A DNA stretch of 64,000 nt from an uncultured Geobacteraceae bacterium. Its GTDB lineage: Bacteria; Desulfobacterota; Desulfuromonadia; Geobacterales; Pseudopelobacteraceae. This document shows positions 49,360-59,768 of the stretch, piece by piece. The stretch spans positions 1-64,000 of the forward strand of contig CAIQWT010000053.1 of the NCBI GenBank assembly GCA_903875605.1, read 5' to 3'. Position 1 is the first letter of the stretch, and the number at the start of each line of letters is the position of its first letter. Position numbers and translations under genes: made by a program. Under the pieces are notes generated by a model. It was not told where the DNA came from and did not search any database. It saw only the letters and a list, made by a program, of their open reading frames with translations.

Positions 49360-51966
49360 TTGAATAATCGTATTTCGCTAAAACATCTGACAGCACATAT
49401 TCTTGTGCAGACAATGATTTTCTTTGTGATGCTTACTTCTGTTAGTGCAGCACAATTGGAAGAACCTTTTGCTGCTCCTGCCGATGCCCCTTCTGGGGTG
49501 GGGATACCAAAGGGTACGGCCGCTTCTGCCATCGGTGCAACTTTAACCCCGATTGGAGCGCCAGCAATTAATTCAGGTATATTTTCTGCCAATAAGCCAA
49601 GTGAAATACAAGCACCTGACGCCTCTCCGCTCTCACCTCTTTCCACAAAGTTGCTGTCTAATAAGGCGGGCACTCCAAAAAATAAGCCTACGCTTCAGGA
49701 GCCAGTGACTGATAAAAGTACACTTGACCCCTCTGTCATTGAGGCTGCCATGATGGCCTCTGGTAAAGATGCGGAAAAGACGCTCCCACAAAAGTTTCAA
49801 TATGGAAAGCTACTGCAGTTCGGCTACAGTTTCTTTCGCGCTGAAGTTGATCCTTTTGCAGCAATGAATGATATCCCGGTAGGGCCTGACTATCTGCTCG
49901 GCACAGGTGACCGGATAAACCTGACGGTATGGGGTAGTATAGACGGCTCTTATCAGCTGGAGGTAAACCGGAACGGCGAACTGGTTATACCCAAAGTTGG
50001 ACCGATCAAGGTTGCAGGTGTAAGCTTTGGCCAGCTTCCTCAGCTACTTACAGGTCAACTCTCTCGTATATTCCGCAATTATCAACTGAGTGTAACCATG
50101 GGCAAGTTGCGCATGATCAAGGTTTACGTTGTCGGAGATGTCAATTCGCCTGGTGATTACAATATCTCTTCCATGTCAACACTGCTGAATGCCCTTTCAG
50201 CTGCCGGTGGGCCGACTCGCAACGGCACACTCCGTTCTATTGCTATCAAGCGTGATGGTAAGCTTGTCGATACGGTCGATCTATATGAATTCTTTCTAAA
50301 AGGGGATAAAAGTCGGGACATCAGGCTGCAGCCTGGCGATACGGTTTTTGTTCCCACTATCGGCCCGGTGGCCGGGATTACCGGGAATGTTCGGCGTCCC
50401 GCCATTTTCGAGCTGAAAAACGAAAAAACACTCAAGGATCTCCTTGCGCTTGCTGATGGTATAGTGCCAACCGGCTATCTGCAGCGCCTGCAGATATCGC
50501 GGGTTGATGCCTACGAGAAAAAGAGCGTCACGGATGTAAATCTCGACCCCAAAACTGCCGGTAAAGATTTGGACACTCTTGCTACTGCTATCCCAATCAA
50601 AGATATGGATCTAGTAAAGATTTTCCCGATTGACAGCACTGTGCGCGGGTATGCCCGTTTATCCGGTTATGTCTTGCGGCCGGGAGATTACGCTGTAAAG
50701 CCGGGCATGACACTACGGGATCTGTTACCTCCAGACAATCTTCTGCCGGAATACCATCAGTCGGTCGGCAGCCTTATCCGGCTTGTCCCACCTGATCTTC
50801 ACCCCGAAGTTACCATGATTCACCCGGCCAATGCTGCCGCCGGTAAGCCGGGCTTCAACCTGGATGTTCAGGAATTTGACACCATCAGGATCTATTCCCG
50901 CTGGGAGATGGAAGAGATGCCGCGTGTGCGCATCAACGGCGATGTACAAAAGCCCGGTGAGTACAGATTGCTTGAGGGTATGACTGTGCGGGATCTGTTG
51001 TATACCGCCGGTAATGTCAAGATGACGGCTTTTCTGAAAAATGCCGAAATTGCCCGCATGAGACGCACCGGTGATAATGTTACCATGACGACAATGGTAA
51101 TAGATCTGGGACGCGCTCTTGACAAAGATCCAAAACATAACCTGCTGCTAGAGCCTTTTGATGAGCTTTCTGTTCGCCGGATCCCAAGCTGGGCAGAAGA
51201 AACCGAGCGTTATGTAACAATAAGTGGTGAGATTCTCTTTCCCGGCACCTATCCGATCATCAAAGGAGAACATCTTAGCGATATACTTCGTCGTGCCGGC
51301 GGCTTTACTGACAGATCCTACCTGCGCGGAGCAAAGCTGACCAGGCGTTCCGTAAGGGAGTTGCAGCAGAAACGGATGGATGAAGTTCTTGTAAGAGCTG
51401 AGCGTGATATTACACAAAAGCAGGCGACTGTAGCGGCGGCTGCTACGTCAAAAGAGGAGCTTGATGGAACAAAAGCTGCTCTGGATGCACTGCAGAAAAA
51501 TACGGAAAGGCTGAAAATTGCGAAGGCTGAAGGCCGCGTGGTTATACACCTCAATCAAGGGCAGGAATTAAAAGATAGCGAATATGATCTGCTGATGGAG
51601 GGGGGGGACACTTTTGATGTGCCGTCACGCCCCAGTGTCGTCAATATATTAGGTACGGTGTACAATCCGAGCTCCTTTGTGTATCTGCCTAACCGTTCGC
51701 TTTCAAGCTATCTGGATCTATCGGGGGGCACGACAATCGAAGCGGAAACGTCTGATATGTATGTTATTAGGGCCGATGGGTCGGTATTCAGTCGTCAGCA
51801 AACATTTTTTGGTGGATTCCTTTCGAGTCAGTTAGAGCCGGGTGATACACTGGTTGTGCCGCAAAAACTCGAGAAAACTGCCTGGATGAGGGAAATCAAG
51901 GATTGGACCCAGATTCTGGCTAATCTGGCAATTACGGCCGGCACCGTTATGCTCGGCTTGAGATAG
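49360..51966 (+). CDS. Polysaccharide biosynthesis/export protein with multiple SLBB domains (Wza-like)
   Basis: YLLGTGDRINLTVWGSIDGSYQLEVNRNGELVIPKVGPIKVAG; repeated SLBB units; TTG start with GGGGG RBS. Confidence 0.92.
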   Translation: MNNRISLKHLTAHILVQTMIFFVMLTSVSAAQLEEPFAAPADAPSGVGIPKGTAASAIGATLTPIGAPAINSGIFSANKPSEIQAPDASPLSPLSTKLLSNKAGTPKNKPTLQEPVTDKSTLDPSVIEAAMMASGKDAEKTLPQKFQYGKLLQFGYSFFRAEVDPFAAMNDIPVGPDYLLGTGDRINLTVWGSIDGSYQLEVNRNGELVIPKVGPIKVAGVSFGQLPQLLTGQLSRIFRNYQLSVTMGKLRMIKVYVVGDVNSPGDYNISSMSTLLNALSAAGGPTRNGTLRSIAIKRDGKLVDTVDLYEFFLKGDKSRDIRLQPGDTVFVPTIGPVAGITGNVRRPAIFELKNEKTLKDLLALADGIVPTGYLQRLQISRVDAYEKKSVTDVNLDPKTAGKDLDTLATAIPIKDMDLVKIFPIDSTVRGYARLSGYVLRPGDYAVKPGMTLRDLLPPDNLLPEYHQSVGSLIRLVPPDLHPEVTMIHPANAAAGKPGFNLDVQEFDTIRIYSRWEMEEMPRVRINGDVQKPGEYRLLEGMTVRDLLYTAGNVKMTAFLKNAEIARMRRTGDNVTMTTMVIDLGRALDKDPKHNLLLEPFDELSVRRIPSWAEETERYVTISGEILFPGTYPIIKGEHLSDILRRAGGFTDRSYLRGAKLTRRSVRELQQKRMDEVLVRAERDITQKQATVAAAATSKEELDGTKAALDALQKNTERLKIAKAEGRVVIHLNQGQELKDSEYDLLMEGGDTFDVPSRPSVVNILGTVYNPSSFVYLPNRSLSSYLDLSGGTTIEAETSDMYVIRADGSVFSRQQTFFGGFLSSQLEPGDTLVVPQKLEKTAWMREIKDWTQILANLAITAGTVMLGLR

Positions 51967-51974
51967 GGGGGGAT

Positions 51975-53183
51975 ATGAACGAACAACAAACTATTCGCCC
52001 TGAGATTGAAGCTGAGGAAGAGATTAACCTGCTGGAGTTGTTACGGGTGGTCGTACGTAACCTGCCGTTGATCGTCAAGATCACTACCGCTGCAGTGGTC
52101 CTCTCTGTGCTGTATTCATTGACGCTGAAAAACGTCTACACAGCCAGGGCTACGCTGCTGCCGCCGCAAAAGGATTCCGGCGGCGGTGCATCGGCACTGC
52201 TTGCTTCTATGGGTGGCGGATTGGCCGGTCTGGCCGGAGGACTAGGCGGCTCAGCCGACCTGTATTTGGGACTCCTGAAAAGCCGCACGGTTACCGATGC
52301 CGTAATTAAACGGCTTGATCTGCACACGGAATTTAAATCAAAAAATGTCGATTCAACAAGAACAACAGTACAAAATCTGGTCAAGTTTCAGGCTGGTAAG
52401 GATGGTATTATCACTATCACCGCCGATTACAAGGATCCGGTTAAGGCGGCTCTTCTTGCCAATACTTTCATAGATGAACTGCAGAAAAAAAGCATGCAGC
52501 TTAATCTGACCAAAGCAAGCACGGAACGGAGTTTTCTTGAAAAGCGACTGGTAGTGGTAAAGCAGGATTTGAAGGTCGCCGAAGAGGATATGAAGAGCTT
52601 TCAGGAAAAAAACAAAACTATCAAGGCAGACAGTCAGGCCGCGGCAGCCATCGAAGGTATAGCCCGATTACGGGCGGAGGTTGTCACTAAAGAGGTCCAG
52701 TTGGCAGCACTGCGCAATTCCATGACGGATGAGAGCACTGAAGTAAGAACGCTGCTGGCGGGAATAACAAAACTTAAAAGCCAATTGCACTCCATGAGCG
52801 GTACCGGTGATGGTGGAGGAGTTATTCCATCCGTCGGTAATGCCCCTTCTATCGGCGTCGAGTATGTGCGTCGATTACGTGAATTAAAGACCCAGGAAGC
52901 GCTGTTTGAACAGCTTACCAAACAGTTTGAGATGGCAAAAATCAGTGAAGCCCGGGATTCATCCTCGCTGCAGGTACTCGATGAAGCGGTGCCGCCTCTC
53001 TACAAAAGCAAGCCAAAACGGTCGTTGGTCGTGATTCTTTCTGCAGTAACGGCTTTTTTCTGCTCTATTTTTCTGGTGTTCATCAAAGAGTATCTGGCCA
53101 AGCTGTCACCTGAAGACAGTGCCATCATGAACGAGATGAAGGGCACTTTAAAGGGAATGCTGCGACTGCGAAGATCGGCATAA
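51975..53183 (+). CDS. Wzz-like chain-length determinant protein
   Basis: EEEINLLELLRVVVRNLPLIVKITTAAVVLSVLYSL; C-terminal VPPLYKSKPKRSLVVILSAVTAFFCSIFLVFIKEY. Confidence 0.9.
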   Translation: MNEQQTIRPEIEAEEEINLLELLRVVVRNLPLIVKITTAAVVLSVLYSLTLKNVYTARATLLPPQKDSGGGASALLASMGGGLAGLAGGLGGSADLYLGLLKSRTVTDAVIKRLDLHTEFKSKNVDSTRTTVQNLVKFQAGKDGIITITADYKDPVKAALLANTFIDELQKKSMQLNLTKASTERSFLEKRLVVVKQDLKVAEEDMKSFQEKNKTIKADSQAAAAIEGIARLRAEVVTKEVQLAALRNSMTDESTEVRTLLAGITKLKSQLHSMSGTGDGGGVIPSVGNAPSIGVEYVRRLRELKTQEALFEQLTKQFEMAKISEARDSSSLQVLDEAVPPLYKSKPKRSLVVILSAVTAFFCSIFLVFIKEYLAKLSPEDSAIMNEMKGTLKGMLRLRRSA

Positions 53184-53187
53184 CAGT

Positions 53188-53565
53188 GTGACTGACCGAA
53201 AACCCTTCAATACACCGTTAATCTGGCTGTTTCTCTGTGCCGGCCTGACTATTTTTATCCTCTGGCTGGCGCTGATGCCTGCCACCTCGGCACCAACGGG
53301 TCTGGGATGGGATAAATTGAATCATGCCGGTGCAATGGCCGTTGTCACCGGTTTTGCGTATCTGGCCTTTCGACCGCGCGCGCAGGCTGCCACAGCTGCG
53401 TTTTGGTACGGATCGCTTCTCGGTATTCTGATCGAAATACTGCAGGGTACTCTAACGACCACCAGATTTGCAGAGTGGAGTGATGTTGTCGCCGACCTGA
53501 TCGGGGCCGGCTTTGCCCTGATTGTGATAAAAATATACCAACGCAGAACAGCACCAACACGGTGA
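53188..53565 (+). CDS. VanZ-like family protein
   Basis: WDKLNHAGAMAVVTGFAYLAF...LLGILIEILQGTLTTTRFAEWSDVVADLIGAGFAL. Confidence 0.82.
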   Translation: MTDRKPFNTPLIWLFLCAGLTIFILWLALMPATSAPTGLGWDKLNHAGAMAVVTGFAYLAFRPRAQAATAAFWYGSLLGILIEILQGTLTTTRFAEWSDVVADLIGAGFALIVIKIYQRRTAPTR

Positions 53566-53643
53566 CGTTGCTCCATTTCCCTCCTTGCCATCCCCACTAC
53601 AAACAGGCATAATACCCACCATTTTACTAGCGGAGTTTATCGT

Positions 53644-55125
53644 ATGGCATTACGCGTCTACAACACCTTTACCGGTGAAAAAGAGCTCTTTGTTCCACTC
53701 ACCCCCGGCAGAGTCGGGATGTACGTCTGCGGTGTAACGGTCTATGATTACTGCCATATCGGACATGCCCGTGCCGGAGTGGTATTCGACATCATCTTCC
53801 GCTACCTGAAATACGCCGGTTTTGATGTCACCTATGTCCGCAATTACACAGATATCGATGACAAAATCATCAATCGCGCCAATCAGGAAGGCACTGATTA
53901 CCGCACAATAGCAGACCGCTATATTCAGGCTTTCGATGAGGATATGGCCAAGCTTGGACTGGCCAAGCCGACGGTAGAGCCGAAGGCTACCGATCATATC
54001 GGTGGAATCATCAGCATCATCGAAACGCTTATCGCCAAGGGACACGCTTATGCTTCTGATGGAGACGTGTATTACGCTGTGGAGACCTTTCCTGATTATC
54101 TCAAACTGTCCGGACGGAATCTGGAGGATATGCAGGCGGGCGCCAGGGTAGAGGTGGGTGATAAAAAACGCCATCCAATGGACTTTGCCCTCTGGAAGGG
54201 GTCAAAGCCCGGAGAACCATGGTGGCAATCCCCCTGGGGAGAAGGTCGCCCAGGATGGCATATCGAGTGTTCCGCAATGAGTATGGAATTTCTCGGTAAA
54301 ACATTTGACATCCATGGTGGCGGCAAAGATCTTGTGTTCCCCCACCATGAAAATGAAATTGCCCAGTCGGAAGGCGCGAACGGCTGCCAGTTTGTTCGTT
54401 ACTGGCTCCATAACGGATTCGTAAATATCAATGCCGAGAAAATGAGTAAGTCACTGGGGAACTTTTTTACCATCCGCGAGGTGCTGAAAAAGTATGATCC
54501 GGAAACACTCCGTTTTTTCATTCTTTCGGCTCACTACCGCTCACCTATAGATTTCTCGGATCAAAACCTTGATGAAGCCCAGTCAGGGTTGGAACGGATC
54601 TGTTCCTGCCTGGCCGCTCTCGATGAAATTCTGAATAGCCACCCACGGTCGTATGAAACTGCAGTTTCCGACAATCTGACACAGATAGGTCTGGAACTGC
54701 AGGAAAAGGTTAATCAGTTTTTGCCACGTTTTGCCGAAGCGATGGACGACGATTTTAACGCGGCACAAGCTCTGGGCATTCTATTTGAAACAGTACGGGC
54801 AGCCAACCGCTTTCTGGCGGAGACGAAGGCTATAACAGCGGCCCCTTTGATATTGATAGCGAATGTCCGGGATCTGTTTGTGGAGGCCGGAAGTGTCTTG
54901 GGGCTATTTACGACTCCTCCGGCACTATGGTTGGAGGGTGTCAAGGCTGCCAGAACCAGTCAGCTTGAATTGACGCCTGACGAAATAGAGCTGCTGATTT
55001 CTGAACGAGCTGCTGCCAGGATCGCAAAAAATTTCAAGCGCGGCGACGAGATCCGCGACCTGCTACTGGCAAAAGGGGTTCATTTGCTGGATTCAACGCA
55101 GGGAACGACGTGGGACGTAAAGTAG
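53644..55125 (+). CDS. cysS: Cysteinyl-tRNA synthetase
   Basis: [56 protein letters not shown]. Confidence 0.97.
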   Translation: MALRVYNTFTGEKELFVPLTPGRVGMYVCGVTVYDYCHIGHARAGVVFDIIFRYLKYAGFDVTYVRNYTDIDDKIINRANQEGTDYRTIADRYIQAFDEDMAKLGLAKPTVEPKATDHIGGIISIIETLIAKGHAYASDGDVYYAVETFPDYLKLSGRNLEDMQAGARVEVGDKKRHPMDFALWKGSKPGEPWWQSPWGEGRPGWHIECSAMSMEFLGKTFDIHGGGKDLVFPHHENEIAQSEGANGCQFVRYWLHNGFVNINAEKMSKSLGNFFTIREVLKKYDPETLRFFILSAHYRSPIDFSDQNLDEAQSGLERICSCLAALDEILNSHPRSYETAVSDNLTQIGLELQEKVNQFLPRFAEAMDDDFNAAQALGILFETVRAANRFLAETKAITAAPLILIANVRDLFVEAGSVLGLFTTPPALWLEGVKAARTSQLELTPDEIELLISERAAARIAKNFKRGDEIRDLLLAKGVHLLDSTQGTTWDVK

Positions 55126-55127
55126 GG

Positions 55128-55155
55128 TTGCAAAGTCGTTTTTGGCTGATATAAT
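55128..55155 (+). promoter_or_regulatory. Putative sigma70 promoter upstream of the kinase gene
   Basis: TTGCAA - 16 bp - TATAAT between cysS and the kinase. Confidence 0.55.
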
Positions 55156-55219
55156 CTGATACTGGCACTGATAGACGGGTAAATGCGTTAACGAAATCAT
55201 ACATCTGAAGGGGTTCTGT

Positions 55220-56845
55220 GTGGATCGGGAGTGTTGCTGGTACAGGGACGTTATTGAACAGGCCGATTGCCCGAATATCAGTGAGGGCGAAGAGGAACTG
55301 CTTATTTTAAAACATCAGCGCTTGACTGAAAAGTGCTGTGACTGCCCTGTCTTCATTGAGAGCCTGGCCCGGTTGCATGACTCCGCCAACCCATTGGCAA
55401 CAATTCTCTCCGAAGTATTGAGTGAAAACTGTCGGCAGAAAAACCAGATTCAGTCACTGGTTAGTTTTCTCGATAGCAAAACCCTTGAAATTCGTTTTTT
55501 ACACGAACTCGGCTCTATTCTGCAAAGTTCGGTCGATCTGGATGAAGTGCTTTCTGTGGCACTGACCGCCATTACTGCCGGTAAGGGCTTCGGCATGAAC
55601 CGTGCCTTCCTGCTTTTGTGTGATCGCGAGGAGGGTGTCCTTAAAGGCTATATAGGGATCGGTCCACGTAACATGGAGGAAGCCAGTCAGGTCTGGGATG
55701 AAATTATCCAGAACGATATGGATCTGCAGACTCTGGCTCAGAACTTCCGTCTGAACAAGCTCTCCTCAGAACGAGCAAAGTTTCAGGATGTACTGGAACA
55801 GTTAACAATTCCGCTTACCGATAAAAATCATATAGTCATCAAAGCGCTAGACGGGAAACGTCCGATAATGGTCGAGGGTGCTTACCAGCGAACGGATGTC
55901 CCATCTGAACTGTCTCGCCTACTGGGTGTTGAAACCTTTCTGCTGCTGCCGCTTGTTTCGCGCAATCGCTGTATCGGTATTATTATTGCCGATAACTGCA
56001 TCACTCACCGAAGCATAACTGAAGAGGATATGCGTTCGCTCGAAACATTCGGTTTTCCGGTTGCATTTGCAATTGAGCGCGCATCTCTCTACGACAAGCT
56101 GCATGTTGAACTTAATCGCGTTACCGAAGCGGGAAGAAAGCTGAAAGAGCAGCAGGAGTTAATAGTCCGGATGGAGAATATGGCTCTGGTCGGGCGCATT
56201 ACATCCAGTATCGCTCATTCAGTGCGCAACCCTTTGATGGTTATCGGAGGATTTGCCCGTTCGATGCTGAAAAACAGTCCCGTGTCCGATCCCAAGCGGA
56301 GTTTCATCGAGTCAATTGTTGCGGAAACTCGGCAGCTCGAAGGCGTGCTTGATGAAATTCTCAACTATTCCGATTCATTATATCCTACTCGCGATTTCTG
56401 GGATGTAAACCAGTTGATTGAAGGAGCTTTGCGCGATACTGCGGACATTATGAAATCACTAGGGTATGCCACCGGCTATACTCCCGGCCATGCCATGCTC
56501 CCGGTATATATAGACTTCAAACAGCTCTCTTACTGTCTTCGGACTGTGCTGCAAAACGATATCAATGGTACCGGCTCAGACCGATCAATTGCTATCAGTT
56601 CCCAGAGCGGTGAAAATTGTGTCATCCTCAGGATTGAGGATCACAGCCGTCACACATCACAGATTGAGCTTGACCACCTGCTGATACCCTTTTCTGAATC
56701 TCGAGACCTTGGAACCGGCCTCGGCCTCGCGCTATGTAAAACAATGCTTGAAAAGCAGGGGATTCCTTTTGTTGCTCAGGCCGGTCTCATTGAAGGAATC
56801 CTTTATACAATCACACTTCCCACCTGTAAGGAGGAACAGCCATGA
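55220..56845 (+). CDS. GAF-domain histidine kinase-like protein with degenerate ATPase domain
   Basis: H-box SSIAHSVRNPLMVIGGFA; GTGLGLALCKTML present, but canonical DxGxG box not seen; GTG start. Confidence 0.85.
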   Translation: MDRECCWYRDVIEQADCPNISEGEEELLILKHQRLTEKCCDCPVFIESLARLHDSANPLATILSEVLSENCRQKNQIQSLVSFLDSKTLEIRFLHELGSILQSSVDLDEVLSVALTAITAGKGFGMNRAFLLLCDREEGVLKGYIGIGPRNMEEASQVWDEIIQNDMDLQTLAQNFRLNKLSSERAKFQDVLEQLTIPLTDKNHIVIKALDGKRPIMVEGAYQRTDVPSELSRLLGVETFLLLPLVSRNRCIGIIIADNCITHRSITEEDMRSLETFGFPVAFAIERASLYDKLHVELNRVTEAGRKLKEQQELIVRMENMALVGRITSSIAHSVRNPLMVIGGFARSMLKNSPVSDPKRSFIESIVAETRQLEGVLDEILNYSDSLYPTRDFWDVNQLIEGALRDTADIMKSLGYATGYTPGHAMLPVYIDFKQLSYCLRTVLQNDINGTGSDRSIAISSQSGENCVILRIEDHSRHTSQIELDHLLIPFSESRDLGTGLGLALCKTMLEKQGIPFVAQAGLIEGILYTITLPTCKEEQP

Positions 56846-57216
56846 GTAGACTATTAGTCGTAGACGATGAAGCCAATATCCGGTTGCTTTACGCAGAAGA
56901 GTTGAAGGATGAAGGGTATGAGGTGGTGACGGCAGCCAGTAGCGCCGAGGCGTCTGAAAAACTGCAGGGTTGTACATTTGATCTGGCTATTCTGGATATC
57001 AAGCTGAAGAACGAAAGCGGCATTGAGCTGCTGCAGCGTCTGGTTAAGGAACGTCATGATATGCCTGTGATACTCTGCTCGGCATTTTCCTGTTACAAGG
57101 ACGATTTTTCAGCCTGGCTTGCAGATGGCTATGTGGTGAAGTCGGGTGATCTTACCGAGCTGAAACAGGAGATAGCCAGGGTGCTGGCCAAGAAGGCGCT
57201 TAAAGCCAGAGGATGA
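56842..57216 (+). CDS. Stand-alone response regulator receiver protein
   Basis: LLVVDDEANIRLLYAEELKDEGYEVVTA...LAILDIKLKNESGIELL; ATGA overlap with kinase gene. Confidence 0.93.
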   Translation: MSRLLVVDDEANIRLLYAEELKDEGYEVVTAASSAEASEKLQGCTFDLAILDIKLKNESGIELLQRLVKERHDMPVILCSAFSCYKDDFSAWLADGYVVKSGDLTELKQEIARVLAKKALKARG

Positions 57217-57257
57217 TGGGTGAGGGCGCCATGTATCAATAATATGAAGGAGAAATT

Positions 57258-59762
57258 ATGAAAGCTGTCATTATGGCGGGGGGCTTCGGTACCCGCATTC
57301 AGCCGCTTACCGGCAGTATGCCAAAACCGATGATTCCGCTTTTTAATCGTCCGATCATGCTTCATATCGTCGAACTCTTAAAGAAGTACGATATCACCGA
57401 TATCGTCATGCTGCTCTATCATCAGCCTTTCTATATCAAAAACTTTTTCCGTGACGGTTCTGATTTCGGCGTCAAGATCACTTATGTGAACCCGATTGCC
57501 GATATGGGTACGGCGGGTGCGGTCAAGGCAGCCGAGAAGTATCTGGACGAGCGCTTTATGGTTATCAGCGGTGATCTCCTGACGGATTTCAACCTCCAAA
57601 AAATTCTTGATTTTCATTCAGACCATAAAGCCAAAGCCACGATTACTCTTACCTCTGTCAAAGATCCTCTCCAGTTCGGTGTTGTGATTACAGACAAGGA
57701 AAAACGTATTACCCAGTTTCTGGAAAAGCCGGGTTGGGGCGAGGTGATTTCCGATACAATCAACACAGGAATCTATGTGCTGGAGCCGGAGATTTTGAAA
57801 TACATTCCGGTGGGAGAAAATTTCGATTTTTCACAGGATCTTTTCCCGCTGATGTTGAAAAAGAAAGATGCCCTGTATGGTGTGACCGCCAAGGGCTACT
57901 GGCGGGATATCGGCAATACGGATTCCTACCGCGAAGCGTATCACGATATTTTTAAAGGCAGAGTCAACTTGAAGATCGATGAACCGCGACAGGATGCGGT
58001 TGGTAAGGATCTGCGAGTTGGTGCTGATGTGAAGTTGGAAAATGCCGCCGGGTTGGAGGGTATGGTCGTGATCGGCGACAACAGCCAGGTCCTTGGCGAC
58101 GTTCGCATAAAGGACTCCGTTATCGGCCGTAACTGTACAATCGAAGCTGGTGTCAGACTCAACCGATGCATTGTATGGGACAACTCGTATGTTAAAAAAG
58201 GAGCAAAGATAACGGATAGCGTCATCTGCTCCAATGTACGTATTGGTCAGGGTGCGATCCTTGAAGAGGGAACAATTGTTGCCGATGAAACATCGGTAGG
58301 AGACGAAGCCGTTATCAAGGCGGATGTTAAAATCTGGCCCAAGAAGACCATTGAGGCCGGTGCAACAGTTACCTCCAATATGATTTGGGGCGAAAAATGG
58401 AAAAAGGCGCTGTTTGAGGGAGCTATCATCAAAGGGCTCTCCAATGTGGAGTTAACCCCCGAATTCTGCGCCAAGCTAGGCTGCGCCTACGGCACCTCGC
58501 TTCCCAAAGGGAGTTTTGTTCTTGGTGGGCGCGATTCCAATCCCTCATCCCGCATGCTCAAGCGTTGTTTCATGGGTGGCCTGCTTTCGGCTGGCATCAA
58601 CGTGCGCGATATGAAGATGACTTCACTGCCGCTGGTCCGCTATAAATTGAAGACATTTGGCGAGGTTGGCGGTGTCCATTTTCGCCAGGCTCAGGATGAT
58701 CCTGCGGCGCTGGAGATCGTTTTTCTGGATGGCGACGGCCTTGACTTTTCCAGTAACATGGGGAAGAACGTAGAGCGTACTTTCTTCAAGGAAAATTTTC
58801 GCCGTGCCCACCATACTGAGCCTGGTGTCATCACTGATATCAATAATGTGGGTGATTTCTATCGGGAAGGGTTTTTGCGGGCGCTTGATCGTGAAATACT
58901 GAAAAAATCTGCTTTCACGGTTGTTGTGGACTTTAATTTCTCCCCTTCCAGTCAAGTGCTGCCGCAACTTTTAAATGAGCTTGGTTTCTCGGTTATCGCT
59001 TTAAATGCTTATGTTGATGAGGGCAGGGGAGTCCAGATTAAGGAAAAAGAGCTGGCCTTGAATCAGCTTTCTGCAATTGTGTCGTCACTGGGGGCTCAGG
59101 CCGGATTCTGGCTTGACACTTCTGCCGAAGCAATTACTCTGGTTGATGAAACAGGTCGCATTTGTACCGGTATAGAATTGCTTTCCCTGACGGTTGCGTT
59201 GCTCATGAAAGTCGGGCAGAAAGGGACAATTGCCGTGCCGGTGCAAGCGCCGTCGACAATCGAACAGATGGTTGTACAGAAAGGATGTCAGGTCGTCCGC
59301 ACCAAGAGTTCGGATCGGGCCATGCAGGAGATAGCCTCCTCTTCAGAAATCGTACTTACCGGCACAACCGATGGCCGCTTCGCCTTTCCCCGTTTCCAGT
59401 CTGCTTTTGACGGAATGTTTGCCATCGCAAGGTTGATGGAACTGAGCGCCGCTGGAGGAGTAACGTTGTCGCAGGCTCTCCAGGGTGTCCCCCGCAGCGC
59501 CTTCCTTCAGACCAGCCTCCCCTGCCCTTGGGAAATGAAGGGCGGAATTATGCGCAAGATGAGTGAGGACAGCCTGGAAAAGGAGGCTACATTCATAGAC
59601 GGTATTACAGTGCATTTTGGCACGGAGTGGGTTTTAGTTCTTCCTGATCAGTATCTGCCTGTGGTGCACATTGTGGCGGAGTCCAGAGATCATAAGTCTG
59701 CACAGAAGCTGCTCAGTGAGTACGAAAAGAAAATTATCGCATGGAAGAAGGAGATGGTGTAA
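57258..59762 (+). CDS. Mannose-1-phosphate guanylyltransferase-like nucleotidyltransferase fused to phosphomannomutase-like domain
   Basis: MKAVIMAGGFGTRIQPLTGSMPKPMIPLFNRPIM; left-handed helix hexapeptides; C-terminal PMM-like fold. Confidence 0.88.
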   Translation: MKAVIMAGGFGTRIQPLTGSMPKPMIPLFNRPIMLHIVELLKKYDITDIVMLLYHQPFYIKNFFRDGSDFGVKITYVNPIADMGTAGAVKAAEKYLDERFMVISGDLLTDFNLQKILDFHSDHKAKATITLTSVKDPLQFGVVITDKEKRITQFLEKPGWGEVISDTINTGIYVLEPEILKYIPVGENFDFSQDLFPLMLKKKDALYGVTAKGYWRDIGNTDSYREAYHDIFKGRVNLKIDEPRQDAVGKDLRVGADVKLENAAGLEGMVVIGDNSQVLGDVRIKDSVIGRNCTIEAGVRLNRCIVWDNSYVKKGAKITDSVICSNVRIGQGAILEEGTIVADETSVGDEAVIKADVKIWPKKTIEAGATVTSNMIWGEKWKKALFEGAIIKGLSNVELTPEFCAKLGCAYGTSLPKGSFVLGGRDSNPSSRMLKRCFMGGLLSAGINVRDMKMTSLPLVRYKLKTFGEVGGVHFRQAQDDPAALEIVFLDGDGLDFSSNMGKNVERTFFKENFRRAHHTEPGVITDINNVGDFYREGFLRALDREILKKSAFTVVVDFNFSPSSQVLPQLLNELGFSVIALNAYVDEGRGVQIKEKELALNQLSAIVSSLGAQAGFWLDTSAEAITLVDETGRICTGIELLSLTVALLMKVGQKGTIAVPVQAPSTIEQMVVQKGCQVVRTKSSDRAMQEIASSSEIVLTGTTDGRFAFPRFQSAFDGMFAIARLMELSAAGGVTLSQALQGVPRSAFLQTSLPCPWEMKGGIMRKMSEDSLEKEATFIDGITVHFGTEWVLVLPDQYLPVVHIVAESRDHKSAQKLLSEYEKKIIAWKKEMV

Positions 59763-59768
59763 CCGCTT

